Of a stretch of 64,000 nt of DNA, positions 46,661 to 59,819 are shown in pieces. A program made the position numbers and the translations under genes. The DNA lies in NCBI GenBank assembly GCA_009192285.1, contig CM018603.1:310001-374000 (forward strand), in the 5' to 3' direction. Position 1 is the first letter of the stretch; each line of letters begins with the position of its first letter. Source of the DNA: Morchella semilibera. Taxonomy: Eukaryota > Ascomycota > Pezizomycetes > Pezizales > Morchellaceae. A model generated the notes under the pieces. That model searched no databases. It was not told where the DNA came from and saw nothing but the letters and a program-made list of their open reading frames with translations.

Positions 46661-48578
46661 ATGTATCTCAACACCTCAAGAAAGCCCCCTAGCCGTAAAG
46701 GTTCGTATCTATTACCTTACTTATAAGTATTCCACTGTAAACGAAACGGAGCCAATAATTAGACTGTGAATTAAATATTCACTTCTCTTAAAGGAATTAA
46801 AAAAAAAAAAAAGCAATCCTCCGAGATCTTTAGGACAATCACTGATGCCTTTTATTGAGCAGGCTCTATGCACGATGTGCCCAAAGATCTGATGGACCAC
46901 ATCAAGGAGCTGGAGAAAATCTTTACCATTGATACTCCTAAGCTTCATGAGATTGTCGATGTTTTTGTGGAAGAGCTGAAGAAAGGTGATGATTCCCCGC
47001 ATCTTGTGGCGCTGTGGATCATCTGTTAATAATTGTGTTCCAGGATTGGCAAAGGAGGGTTCAACAATTGTAAGGCATCTGCATCGCCCACGTTTCATTC
47101 ATCACCCTGCATCTTTACAAATATCCAATGGAAACTAATTTGTTCCTGTGTCTTCATACAGCCCATGAACCCGACATGGGTTATTGGATACCCCACCGGA
47201 GACGAAACAGGAACATACCTTGCACTTGATATGGGCGGAACAAACCTTCGTGTTTGTGAGGTCGAGTTACCTGAAGAGAAGGGGCAATATGACATCTACC
47301 AATCCAAGTACCGCCTGCCCGAAGAGATCAAGAACGGCACTGGTGAACAACTCTTCGACTACATCGCAGAGTGTGTGAAGCAATTTTTGATTGCCAATCA
47401 CGAGGGCCAAGATATCAGTGAGCTCAAGGAGCTGCATCTCGGTTTCACCTTCTCGTACCCATGCACACAAAATGCTATTGACCATGGCATCTTGCAGCGT
47501 TGGACAAAAGGTTTTGATATTGATGGCGTTGAAGGCCATGACGTTGTGCCGATGTTCGAAGCAGCTTTGGAGAGGAAGGCAGGTAATCATGTTACGGAAC
47601 AGTTGATTTAGATACTGACCCTAACTCTTTCAGGGTGTTCCCATCAAAATTACCGCTTTGGTGAACGATACCACTGGAACTTTGATCGCTTCCGCTTACA
47701 CCGACAACACCACGAAGATCGGGTGCATTTTTGGAACAGGATGCAATGCTGCTTACATGGAGGAGGTCGGCTGCATTCCCAAGCTCGCACATATGAATCT
47801 TGACCCCACCCTTCCTATTGCCATCAACTGTGAATGGGGTGCCTTCGATAACGAGCATCGCGTGCTTCCGCGTACTACCTATGACATCCATATCGACAAA
47901 CACTCTCCTCGTCCTGGACAGCAAACCTTCGAGAAGATGGTTGCAGGCCTCTACTTGGGCGAGATCTTCCGCTTGGTTCTCGTCGATTTGTATGCCAACC
48001 CGGATGTCAGCCTCTTCAAAGATCAAGATATCAGCGCATTGCAGGTAGAGTATTCTCTTGATGCATCTTTCCTAGCTGAGATTGAAAGGTAAGTTCATTC
48101 TCTTATCAATCATACACTGGGCAATTTTCTAATCAGGGGTGATAGTGATCCATGGGAAAATTTGATGGAAACCCATGCACTTTTCGAAAAGAAGCTCAAG
48201 ATCGCCCCAACGGAACCCGAGCGCAAGCTTATCCGCCGTCTTGCTGAGTTGATCGGCACCCGCGCCGCGCGTCTATCTGCTTGCGGTGTTGGAGCTATCT
48301 GCAAGATGAAGGATATTAAGTCTTGCCACGTTGGCGCTGATGGTTCCGTATTCAACAAGTACCCGAACTTCCAGCAACGAGGCGCTCATGCTCTTCGTGA
48401 AATCTTCGGCTGGGACAAATCAGTTAGGAAAGATCCTATCCAGATTGTCCCTTCTGAAGATGGAAGTGGTGTAGGTGCTGCTCTAATTGCTGCTTTGACT
48501 ATGAAACGCATTAGGAGAGGCATCCATGCAGGCGTGAATGTTAAGAGAAAGAACTCTCTTATTCCCCCAATCCCTTGA
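46661..48578 (+). CDS. hexokinase
   Basis: Six exons (46661-46700, 46863-46985, 47044-47069, 47162-47578, 47634-48088, 48137-48578) encode 500 residues. The enzyme phosphorylates hexoses with ATP at the entry to glycolysis in the cytosol. Visible motifs: DVPKDLMDHIKELE in the N-terminal helix, PMNPTWVIGYPTG, phosphate loop LALDMGGTNLRV, substrate segment LGFTFSYPCTQ and RWTKGF, catalytic Asp in ALVNDTTGTLIAS, IGCIFGTGCNAAYME, INCEWGAFDNE, RPGQQTFEKM and IVPSEDGSGVGAAL. The sequence is hexokinase rather than glucokinase in type. The third exon is only 26 nt. The fourth intron appears to start with GC (AAG|GCAGGT), because only that donor keeps the phase and the conserved ERKGVPIKI. Confidence 0.95.
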
Positions 48579-51471
48579 GTTATCTAAGTTGAGTGCCTCT
48601 TCAAAAAGAGGAGAAACTAGCTGTATTACGGGACATTTTTTCTTCTTTCTTCTCTGCTATTGTTCTATAGGGTTGTTTGAATCTGCTCGTTACATGTTTG
48701 AAGGTCATGCAATTGACTATGCATTCTTTCTATTTCCTTTCTCGAATGTCTTGCTTGTGGTTGTGGAAGTGAGCCAATAGAAGGGCTGAATGAAAGATAA
48801 GATACCCGACCAGCTGCAAATTTTTACCCGTATTTTACGGTTCTTCCAAACCTGGTTTTGTGTACCTACTGCCTATGCATTAGACAATCACGCTTGGGCG
48901 GGGTATCTTATTTCAGCCTCTTAAACGCCTCAATAGCTGACAAGCTCTCTTTGTATGAAAGAATTAATGGCTGTGCAATCATTACCAGTTTCAGCAAATA
49001 GCCCATGCACGAATCCGGGATGACGTAGTTGTCGCCTGAGGAGGTGCACATCCCGGTTATGACCAGGGTCAGCTAAGCCGTGATTGCGGCATCTCCCGGG
49101 TAACTACCCGAGTGAGATGCTGTGATACTCGAAGTGAGACTTGAAGCTACATGTACATACAAACCCCGGTACACGCCCATATCCTAGAGATTGGGATATA
49201 ACCGATATTTTATATCTCAACGGCCATGACGTCACACAAGCTCTATTGTAAATTACCCATTGCAGTATTTTGAATTAAGAATAATACCGCAATACATATC
49301 ACTCAAAGGAATTGAAATAGAGAGAAAATTAGTAACATGGGTCTGAATGCTCACGTGGGATATTAAAACTGAGTGTTTGACTACCGGCATCCATTCAGCT
49401 AAGGGGGGGCATATGCTGTGGAACAAACATACTCCAGCTCGCGCGCGCGGTACATACCATGTATGTGCAAATCTTACATGCAATCGGAGAAATAGAAGTC
49501 AGCGAAGAACCTTCCATCACAGTAGTGACCGCGTTTCGATTTTCACCAACGTATCTACGGGAAGTATAGTGCTTACATGGGGCGGGAGAAAAATGTGGAC
49601 GATAATATCATTGGCTCATGTATATATTGACGAGTGATACGCCGTGATTGGAGATGCTCTTCGTCCCCGCGGAAAAGTGGCAATGAGAATGAGCATCGGA
49701 CGGGAGATTTCCCCTATACTCCTATCCAAGAAATGCCCCCGAGCTGCGTCCGGATCCTGGTCTCTAGAAGGCCACGTGAGGTGGGTCTTTCTCGAATATG
49801 ATTGCTTGATCATTTCCTGCTAGAATGGTAGCGATCCATGTAGCAAGAAATTGATTTGAGGGCTTGTGTTCCAATAGAATCTAAGATACTGGTTCAGGTA
49901 CAGAGGGTCATCTCGTATTCAGGCTAACACCTCACTTTATTGGGCGTAATGTGAAAGGACACTATCGACTCGCCTCCACATAGAGGCGATTCTACTTGAC
50001 TGGAGTGCCTGATCCTGGAAAAGCGCTAAGTTGATGCATCTCAGGCTCATTTAGAGAGAATCCTTAAACAGGGCCTCATCTAGAAGTAAGCCTCGGTAAT
50101 GTAGTAGTATGCAGTCCATAATGTTTATCCAAACGAAGGCGTATCACAGCTGGGTTTTGACTCCCCGGTTTATAACTAAGATTTCTCCTTTTCTTTGAAA
50201 TCATTTGCCCATATACCTTGTGCGGGCCTGATTTGATTATATGAACCCCAGGAATTTCGACCCGCTTGCCTTGTCCACGCAGCCTGCTGCAGACAAGAGA
50301 GGATTTATGTGGCGCTTAGCTTCCTAGTTGGACTCAATCGACTCAATCTTAGTCCCTCAAGGCTACCAATAATGCTTGAATTATTTCCGCTTTGTTTGGA
50401 AGAAATCATGTGGCGATAGAGTGCAAGCTTGTCTTCCAATCTCTTAATAACGATATCAATACCCCACTTTGTAACCCTGCAATCGATCTGGACGAGCTTT
50501 GGTACGGCTAGCGGTTTTCCTCGAGTCGTGGATGGCTATACTCAACTTCCAATAGGGGCTAGGTCACGGCCTGAATGCGTGGGTTGAGTGGTGTCGTGCG
50601 TGGATGCTCAGGGCAAGAAGCTGCGTTGTGAATGGGTTGGGAGTACTTGGCTGGTGGTTAGTTGCGCTTAAGCCACAGAAAATTTTGCGTAGAATATGTT
50701 TGATTGTCAACTATACGTGCACATTTTGTCCATCTGTGACGATCCAATCAAGGAGTTTCCTGAGGTGTACTTTTTTGAAACATTACCACCCTAGCATCTG
50801 CACTACGGCTCTTTTTTTCTACCCCTGAAAAACTCCCCACCAGGTTAAATATCGATGTATACAATGTAGTTTAAAACTAACAGTTCCTTGCATAAAAGCA
50901 CGGCTCGTGAACCCCTATAACTACATGTATGTATTACAGACTATTGGGTTAGGGTTCTGTCTCAGATTAGGTGTTTTGATCGGTTGAAAACTGTACTGTG
51001 GAGGGTCTCGGTTTGAATGATAACTAGGAGAAAGAAACCATACACGAGTGATCACTCGGTGAGTGGGGGTTTGTGGGGGTTGGTGTTGGTTTCTTCCCTG
51101 CTTTTTCCTCCTATCAAATTCGGGCTCTACCAAGGTTTAGTTGCGGTGAGGTTTGACTGGTAGCAACTTTGAAAACAGGGATAATTCATTAGAAATAAGT
51201 TACTTTCTCTTTGTTCTTCTGTTCATCCCGCCCGAAAGCATACATGTCCTAGTCACAGAGAAAAATCTAGAGCGTGGAGGTTCTCCCAATTAACTCCTCC
51301 CACACCCCTTAGCTAGGTTCGTAACCCCCTACAGAAAATGAGATACATTACTAAGAGAGAGAAAAAGATAAATCGAAATAAACAAAATAGACAATTAAAG
51401 AAGAAGAGGAAAAAAAAAAACACATTGCGCCATCATTTTAACGAAAGGGAACCAGTACGGTACTGGTCAGC
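48579..51471. other. 2.9-kb gene-poor region
   Basis: No gene is supported. The stretch contains the hexokinase 3' flank, TACATGTA at 49149 and 50924, and A-rich sequence at 51340-51425 that is the 3' flank of the minus-strand cupredoxin gene. Confidence 0.5.
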
Positions 51472-54400
51472 TCAGGCCGGTGTCGGCCCAATCTTCCCTG
51501 TCCACTGCGCCTGCAGCTCCCCCAGGGACGCGCTGCTAAAATTGATCGCAATAAGTCTTGCTGTTGTTGCTGCTACGAAGGGGACCGTAAGGTCTATTGT
51601 TGATTCTAATGCTGTTGAAGTCGCCGTTACAGCAGCTGTTAATACGCTCGTGTCCAGCACCAGACTCTCTACAACAGATGACACCGGGTCGGCGTCGATA
51701 GGGGTTAGTGCCGGAAGAACAGCGCTGACAAAGCCAGTTCTGACTACGGTTGCCATTGTCGACTCTACTTGTGTAGTAGGGAGATTTACTGCTTCGACAG
51801 CCTTGAAAGAAACCGCCATGCAATGGCACTGGCAAGCACACGCCGCGCCAGGAACGGCGCTGCCTGTTACTACAGCAGCTGTTGTAGTAGCTGATTCTGT
51901 CGCTGCTGCTGTTGTGGTAGTAGTAGCGGCCGTCCCGTTTAGTGCGATGGCGGAATCCTGGAATGCCTTGAATGTTTTCTCGGCGGTTGGGTTGATGGCA
52001 AATACCATTCCCTTCCCACAGTGGGAAGTTTGCGCACAATACCACCAAGTTGGCTCAGTAGTTGTGACAGTGTAATCAAACGTCGGCGCAGGAATAATGG
52101 TGCCGTTAATATTGCTCAGAAAACCTGAGTCAATTCCCTCAACGGATATTTTATTGCATGGAGCACTAAATGTTGACTGAGTAACTGTATGATTCTGCCT
52201 CATGAATACGAAGTGTACTACATCGCCGACCGTAGCACTAATCTCGGAGGGAGTATAGACAAGCCCTAATTCCCCTCCAACAATTACCTCATGAGTTGTG
52301 GCGGCGACGACGGCTGACGTCGAACTTGTAGCAGCAGGAGGCGAGGTTGATGTCCCATTCAGGGCGATGGCGGCATCTTGGAATGCCCTGAACGTTTTCT
52401 CGCAGGTGGGATTAATGGCGAATACCATTCCTCTTCCGCAATGAGCAGTTTGTGCACAATACCACCACGTTGGGTCTTTAGAAGTAACAGTGTAGTTCCA
52501 AGTGGGCGCAGGAACAACTGTATTGTTAATGTTACTAAGGAAGCCTGAATGGGCCGCGTTAATTGATGCCTTGATACATGGGTTGCCAAAGGTTGACTGA
52601 GTTACTGTGTGATTTTGTTTCATGAAGACGAAAGTGACAATGTCACCGATCTCAGCAGTGATTTCTGAGGGACTATAGACAAGACCTGCATCCCCTCCGA
52701 CAATGACGGTGTGTATAGCCCCTCCAGTTGGTTCCGGACAGGGAACGGTTGTGGTGATACTGGTAATTATGTAAATGGTTGAAAGCTCTGCGGCCGACTG
52801 AGTTTCAGCGGTGATGAGTACTGTTTCCTGATGGAGGAAAATTTGTTAGCGAGTGATAATTCATGAGGCGTATATCGGAACTTACTGTCGCAACGCTGGC
52901 TACGGTCTTGGTTAAAACGTTACTCAAGACCTCGGTTTCCGTAGAAATCTTTGTCTCAGTTGCGATACTATGAATGACTTGTGTCGCTGTTTCGGTCAAG
53001 ACTTTGTCCTCTGTGACAGTAGCAGTGGCTATCGCGGTGCTATGGGCAGTCTCTGTGGCAACACTGTGAACTACCTTAGTCTCAGTGGCCAACATTGTTT
53101 CCGTAGCTATACTGTGAATTATCTGAGTCTCCGTAGCTAACTTAGTCTCAGTAGCAGTACTTTGAATAACCTCAGTCGATGCTCTGTCGATTGTGGCAGT
53201 ACTGCCAACGGTCTCTGTTGCGATGCTGTGATCAACTTTCGTCTCAGTCTTCAAAATTGTCTCTGTGACGATGCTATGAACGATTTGAACCTGAGTTTTC
53301 GTCGCCAATTCTGTCAAAGTAGAAATCTGGGTCTCAGTCGCGACACTATGAATAACCTGCGTTGCCGTCTCTGTGGCCACACTTTCAACCACCTTCGTCT
53401 TCGTAGACAACTTCGTTTCTGTAGTGATACTATGAATAATCTGTGTCTCCGTCTCCGTCTTAAGACTCTCAACAACCTTCGTCGCTGTATCAAGCTTAGT
53501 CTCCGTAACCAGCTTCGTCTCAATCTTCTTAACCACCTCCGTCGCGGTCTCCGTCGCCGTCATCTCTTGCGTAAAGATTTCCGTCTGCACGATGTGAGAA
53601 ATCTGCACTTCCGTCTTCGTCTTCAACTTCACTTCCGTCTTCACCGCCGTCTCCGTCACCTTAACTTCAATAGTCTTCAGGTCCGTCTGGGTGACAAGTT
53701 TCTCAACCGGCACAGCCACCTCAACAGTATGCTACCCAACCCCATGTTTCATATTAATAACCCTCTATCTACTCGCTTTGTACAACAGGGGAATACGGAA
53801 CTAACCAAAAGTGTTTCAGTAGTAGGCTCTGTTACAGTCACATGAACTGGTGGAGCGGTTTCGATAACCTGTTTGGTTTTATATGTTGTTAGCGGTTATA
53901 GGGATTTAAGTCGTTAATTATTGACCGGGTTATATTTACGGTGTTGTAAATTGTCACATGCTGTGTCTCTGTTACGGGCTGTACTCTGTTTTGATAATTA
54001 GATTTTTACTCCAACAGTGGAAAAAAATGAATGTATTAACAAAAGAGAGGCATTCTTACTGAGTAACATGTTTAACTTCCGTTGAGACATCCGTAACATG
54101 CAGGGTCCTAAAAAGGCCATTATTAGCCAGGTTAACCTCAAACCGACCAACCAAACATTAAGAATACTTACTCAGTAATATGCACCTGTTCTTTTTCAGT
54201 AATGTGCATAACCTCAGTTGAAATATCGGTGACATGCAATGTCCTGGAACAATCAATAAACAACTCAACTCAGCCTAACTTCGAAGTTACTTACTCAGTA
54301 ACATGCGCCTGAACCTTTTCTGTCTGCACCACTGTCACCAAAATCGCCGCTGCCACACTGTTGCTGCTAGCTTGTGGCTGTCCCCGTTTTGATAATTTGC

Positions 54401-54494
54401 CGTTTGCATTAGATTCGTCTATTTCTGCCGTCTGTGCTACAGCTACTGCTACATGTAGTTGTAGTACTACAGCGAGAAAGCTAAAAGCTCTCAT
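51472..54494 (-). CDS. secreted Thr/Glu-repeat protein with two cupredoxin domains
   Basis: Seven exons on the minus strand (54295-54494, 54172-54243, 54060-54107, 53940-53985, 53806-53868, 52886-53731, 51472-52827) encode 876 residues with consistent phases. A signal peptide (MRAFSFLAVVLQLHVAVAVA) and a KR site precede a region of HVTD/TEV repeats spread over small exons, then a 280-residue tract of units of about 16 and 22 residues such as HSIATETMLATETKVV. Two plastocyanin-like domains follow: copper-ligand candidates are His498, Cys549, His554, Met559 and His638, Cys689, His694, Met699, each within QNHTVTQSTF and WWYCAQT.HCG.GMVFAINP. The Ala/Thr/Val-rich C-terminus has no clear GPI-anchor signal. 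Similar single-domain proteins are known as fungal extracellular serine-rich cupredoxins; electron transfer or copper binding is inference. Confidence 0.9.
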
Positions 54495-56410
54495 TGGGTA
54501 GATTGAAAAAAGCGCAGATGTATAATAAATGGATTGATAAACAGGTCCTCTCCTGGAGGCGAAAGATCCAGATAATTACTTAGTGGTATATAGATACACT
54601 TAGCCCTAGGAACATACGTTTAACTACGTATGGGATAAGCTGAGCGGCGGGCAGTTATAATTGGTGTATAGCTCAGGCCAGAGATCTTAGTCCGTAGTGG
54701 AAAGAAAGCGCAAAGAACACGTATGGAACCTGAGCTAAAAGAATAAAGCTCAGATAATGATTAAGATGAGGATCAGAAGGGAAGCAGACAGATAGAAGTA
54801 CAATGTAGCCTCAAAAAGAGGGAGGGAAAAAAAATCATAACGGGGCCATTATTGCACTACGGTTCAAGCATAAAATCCTATCGAACCAACTTTTTTATGA
54901 GAGCGTCAGGAACATGAGTTGATATGAGTCGCTATCTGTATCATTAAGGTCTGAACATATCTACACAAGTACTTGTTCGCGCAAACTCGCTTGCCCAGCC
55001 CACCCCTGAAGGTGAGGGTCCTCATATCGTGATATCGAAGTCTTTGGGCAGTAGTTAACTTACTGAAACACATGGTGTTTTGACACGGGGGATAACACTG
55101 TAAGAGAGTCGAGTTTCCAACGAGAAACTCCCCCTGAAAGTTGTGTTCCCTTTGACGGATGAAATCCTCAAATTCGCGACATCCCTCTTTTAGCTATTCC
55201 TAGCCCTTTGTGGTAACTGATGCCAATTTTTCATCGGCTCTATTGCTACTCTCGCACGTAAAAAAAAAAAAAAAACAGTTACCTTACTAAGTGCGCGGTC
55301 CATGTCGCGAATTTGAGAATTTCAGATAGTATGCACATATCGTACGATTCAGACTTCATGGTACTGGAATAAGGTTAAAGATTAGGCATTCATCCATGTA
55401 GGTTGCTCTGTGCAAGTCTGGAGGGAAGGCTGAGTGATCGGTTTGAAGGATGGCCATCACGGAATGGTTCTCCTCCGTACAGTACGCGTATTAGCGGTAT
55501 GCGGGGTTTATCAAGATGGAGCAGGGTTCTTACAGGATTTCTCCCCCTGTCTGATAGCAGCTCAATGATTTCAGAATTACGATAAAGAAACGGGGGATTT
55601 CGCTCATAAAGACAGTAGACTCTGGAACCCCTAATATTAGAAATCGTAGAGAGAGACCTCCAAGCCTGTCAACCATACGGAAGTCGCCCACTACAGGGTA
55701 AGGGTTATCTTTGATGAGGCTGAGATTAGTAAATCCACCACCACCGGCTTTGAGCTTCCCCGCAGTTTGTGACGTCGGCTTTAAAGTCGTAACACTTCCA
55801 AGGGCTCTTACAAAAGCAGTTGTAGCTCTTAAATTCCTCTCGCCCTCGGCAATAAATCGGATGTTCACTCGTACGATCAAACGTTATGCTGTCTCTCCTG
55901 TTCACCGACCCTTTGGGCCGTGGGCTGGTACTACAATAAGAACCATCCATGACCCGGCATGCAAGATCGCGAGCAGTAAGAGCACAGGTGATATACCGTC
56001 AAAAGCCTCTGTAAGGCTTATGCTGTCTCGCCACTAGAGCGAGCTGCTAGGCCTAATAAATTATTAGGGATGTTATGCGGATTGTGATTGGTTGGGATTG
56101 GTTGGGTTAGGATCACACACTACCGGTTGATCACCCCACGCCGCAAATATCCCCCTGCGGTGCGTCATTGTTACTGAGAAAAGGTGGATCCAGGAGTGTA
56201 ACAATGCAGTATGTGCCATCAGGAGCCCTCACCTGGAGTAACAGGCCACAAGGATAGACTCCTTTTGTAGCCGTTTTATAAAGAAGTTCATCACTCCATC
56301 TTGTTATCCTTTTTGTGCTTCATCAACTCGTAGACTTCCATTGAATCTAGTACTACGTATCTTCAATTCTTTCCCAAACTTCACTTCCAAACCAACAAAT
56401 ACTATCAACA
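54495..56410. other. intergenic region with unexplained coding-like stretch
   Basis: No gene is assigned. Between about 55400 and 56040 both strands hold open frames (minus 55530-55880, plus 55711-56037) that look more protein-like than the surrounding DNA, but no family is recognised and no splice pattern unites them. The last 200 bp before 56411 are CT/CA-rich and look like the ADH promoter and leader. Confidence 0.4.
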
Positions 56411-57725
56411 ATGGCCGGACAAATTCCAAAATTGCAATGGGCCCAGGTGTTCGAGAAGAACAATGGCCCCATCGAATACAAGCAGATTCCCGTTCCTAAG
56501 CCAGGCCCTGACGAAGTTTTGGTAAACATCAAATACACCGGTGTTTGCCATACTGATCTTCACGTAAGAACTTATCAATAACCGTTGTTTAAGAAGCTCA
56601 ATACTGATAAATGTCTTCGCATAGGCATGGAAGGGCGATTGGCCATTGGATTCGAAGCTGCCTCTTGTTGGTGGTCACGAAGGTTTGGCTTAACTCAGTC
56701 TCTTGGTCGTATTGTAATGAATCCTAACACAAGCCAGGTGCTGGAGTTGTTGTCGCAGTTGGAGAACTCGTAAATGATATTAAAGTTGGTGATCACGCTG
56801 GGATTAAGTGGCTCAATGGTAGCTGTGGAGCTTGTGATTTTTGTAAGTTTTAATAGTTTCTAGAAAGCTCTTATCAGGTTTGATCGGTCTAACATGCATT
56901 TACAAATAGGTATGGCCTCTGACGAGCCCCTTTGTGCAAACGCTTTATTATCCGGCTACACTGTCGACGGTACTTTCCAGCAATACTGTATTGGCAAGGC
57001 AGCCCATGTAGCCCGTATTCCTAAAGAAGTCAAACTTGATGCCATTGCCCCAGTTCTCTGTGCCGGTATCACTGTAAGTAATTCCACATCTTTTAGTGTT
57101 AATAGACTAACAACTCTGCTAGGTCTACAAAGCACTTAAAGAATCCGGTGCCCGTTCCGGCAACACTGTAGCCATCACTGGCGCAGGTGGTGGGCTTGGA
57201 TCTCTCGCTTGCCAATATGCTAAGGCTATGGGCTTCCGTGTCCTCGCCATCGATGGCGGTGATGAAAAGAAGGATATGTGCCTCAACAAACTCGGTGCCG
57301 AAGACTATGTCGACTTCACAAAACAGGATGTTGTTGCTGCGGTCAAGGATCTCACCGGCGGGCTTGGAGCCCATGCCGTTATTCTGCTCGCTGTGAGCGA
57401 GAAGCCATTCCAGCAGGCAACCGAATATTGTCGAAGCCGTGGTACGGTTGTTTGTGTCGGCCTTCCAGCAAAGGCAAGGATCAGTGCAGAGGTCTTCCCG
57501 ACTGTGGTTAGGATGATCACCATCAAAGGATCTTATGTTGGCAACCGTCTTGACACACAGGAGGCGATTGACTTCTTTAAGAGAGGGCTCATCAATGCTC
57601 CGTTCAAGACCGCAAAATTGAGCGAGCTACCAGAAGTCTTCAAGCTTATGGAGGAAGGCAAGATTGTCGGAAGATACGTCCTAGACTGCAGTGTAAGCCT
57701 TCCTGAATATGGCACAAAATATTGA
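56411..57725 (+). CDS. zinc-dependent alcohol dehydrogenase (ADH1 type)
   Basis: Five exons (56411-56563, 56625-56682, 56738-56842, 56910-57073, 57123-57725) encode 360 residues with consistent phases. The enzyme interconverts ethanol and acetaldehyde with NAD in the cytosol. Catalytic zinc ligands are Cys46 (GVCHTDLH), His69 (VGGHEGAG) and Cys156 (PVLCAGIT); structural zinc cysteines are 100, 103, 106 and 114 ([15 protein letters not shown]). The Rossmann motif is [12 protein letters not shown] and the NAD-ribose acidic residue follows in [10 protein letters not shown]. Fungal ADH1 usually ends near GRYVLD; here about 11 residues ([12 protein letters not shown]) extend beyond, which is a mild oddity. 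Confidence 0.96.
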
Positions 57726-58796
57726 CCTATAACTAACACCAAGCAGGCGTAAACAAACAGAATCCGTGGGAAATGTATTAAAGTATATGGGGTTTAAGTT
57801 TGGTGTTTTGTTTGGCGGGTTTGGGGTTGGGCTGGTGGTTCGGGCGTGATTGATGTTTTTTCTTCTTCTCCCTTCTGTTATTATCTGTGTATGTTGTATG
57901 AGCTTCCAGATGGATAGCATGTTTGCCTTACTGGCCATGGTGAGGTACGGCCTCTGACCTACTATATCTAGAAATCTACACCTAGGAAGGAATTACAATA
58001 TCGAAGTGCTGTAGCAGTGCGCAAAAAAAAAAACTAGGAATCCAATTAAAGAGCCCTATAAGTGATCATAAGTGTGAATCGAGATCTCTCGCTCTTCAGG
58101 ATAACTTAATTTCACGACGTATTAGGACCAATAATAATAGAACTCGCGTGAAGTACATGTAAGCTTTAGAACATACAGTCGCGTATGATGAGATTTTGGG
58201 ACATCTATTTGTGACTGCGTTGTTTACGGCCCGATTATTTGGGGGATATTTTAAATTTCCAGCTGATATATAGAGTCCAGTGGGTTATTCATCTTCTAAT
58301 TCTAGCTTAACTCAATTACAGAATTGCTCAACATAACTTAGTGTCTTTTTTTATATATATATTCTTAAATTAGGTTCTTGTGTCTAGAGAATCTAGGGCA
58401 AGAGCCGAAGTCCATATATCACGACGTCAGGCCAACCAATCAGCGCTGCAGCGCTCACAGTTTTTCTTTTTTAGCTATCTAAAGCCCTTGCCTGCATGCA
58501 TCGAACTTAGATTTAAATTCTCCGGCCCGGGACGATCTGCTCCACCAGGTTGACGGGTACATAGCATAGAAAATTCTGGACTTCTAGGCATGCGGAAAGT
58601 CTGGTGGCCAACAAGGGACACATACCAGGGTTTGGAGTTCCCTAGCTGGGACACGCCATGGTGGCGTGAGCGCAAGGCTACCAGGAACGAAAGATATGCG
58701 CTGTCGAGGATGGATTATATAATTGGGTTTATGTAGACAGCTGGCTATATATTCCCAAAGCCCGCCTTCACGTAAGTATCATGGCCATGGTGTGAT

Positions 58797-58908
58797 GTAC
58801 AGCGACAGGTAACAAGTGATGGAACGCCCTGAGAGTACAAATTAAACACCAACATTTGCGGTGTTTGTACTCTCAGGGCGTTCCATCACTTGTTACCTGT
58901 CGCTGTAC
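58797..58908. repeat. perfect 45-bp hairpin
   Basis: Arms 58797-58841 and 58864-58908 are exact reverse complements over 45 bp (GTACAGCGACAGGTAACAAG at the outer end), separated by 22 bp. Within the loop AACACC and GGTGTT can extend the stem further. Perfect identity over this length implies recent formation or selection on pairing. There is no open frame. Confidence 0.95.
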
Positions 58909-59776
58909 TTCGAAACGAAATCACAGCTGGTGGCATTTAGTCCATGATACGAACACATATGTTGGGAGATCAATATATAACCTACTTAAGCGCAGGAAAT
59001 TCAGGATAGGCATATTATAATGTACATACATGTAGTTATTATCATGAGAATAGTAGCAGATATTGGTTGGATGTGTCTTTAGGAGCTCAACTTCGACCTC
59101 TAGATGTATCTGTCAGTCCTAGCTAAAGTTTGGGGAATTAATATATAAACACTGTTATAATATTGCTACACGACCTACTTGTATGTCTTCGTCCGTATTT
59201 AGGAATTGTAGTAATCTGTGGCTCACCATAAAAAATTAGCTGCAGACTCTAGCTGTCGACGTGATAGTGTTCTAATTGCCGTTAACATTGTGTGTATCAC
59301 CACACCACCTCCTCGGCAAAAGATTGTGAATCGCGGGAACAGACGAAGACATCACCACGCCGCTTCTTCGGGCAGAGAGGCGTCCGTTTGGCCGGCCGCT
59401 GTGCTAGAAAAGGGAGGGCTAGGGGTTAGGGTTAGTCCCTTGAAGCCCTTCCTGACTGCCTATGGGCTAATCGGGTTAGTTGTGATAATTATCATTGTTA
59501 CTACAAAAAAAAAAGACTTCCTCTTATGAGCATCTATCAACCTCTCTAGCTTTTTATGGTAAGCTTAACGCCCTTAAAACTCGTGAAAATTACTAAATCC
59601 TTTAAACATCTATAAAACTTTGTAGAGAACTCAATACCATACGCTTTCTTCGCATTATTCTTCGCATTATAAAAATAATGGTTTGAAATATAGTTACAGT
59701 AATGCGCCGTAATCTTTCCACCGCCCTTTTCAGGAACATAGTGATATTTCCGGCCATCATGGTTACAAGAAATAAA

Positions 59777-59819
59777 AAGGAAAGGAAAGGAACGGAAAGG
59801 AAAGGAACGGAAAGGAAAA
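59777..59819. repeat. GGAAA/GGAAC minisatellite
   Basis: About eight tandem five-base units, mostly GGAAA with interspersed GGAAC. Confidence 0.9.

Noticed and set aside
59413-59432. TTAGGG-like patch, possible interstitial telomere repeat
   Set aside because: Only about two degenerate units; a similar short patch occurs at 50944-50955. Too little to distinguish from chance.
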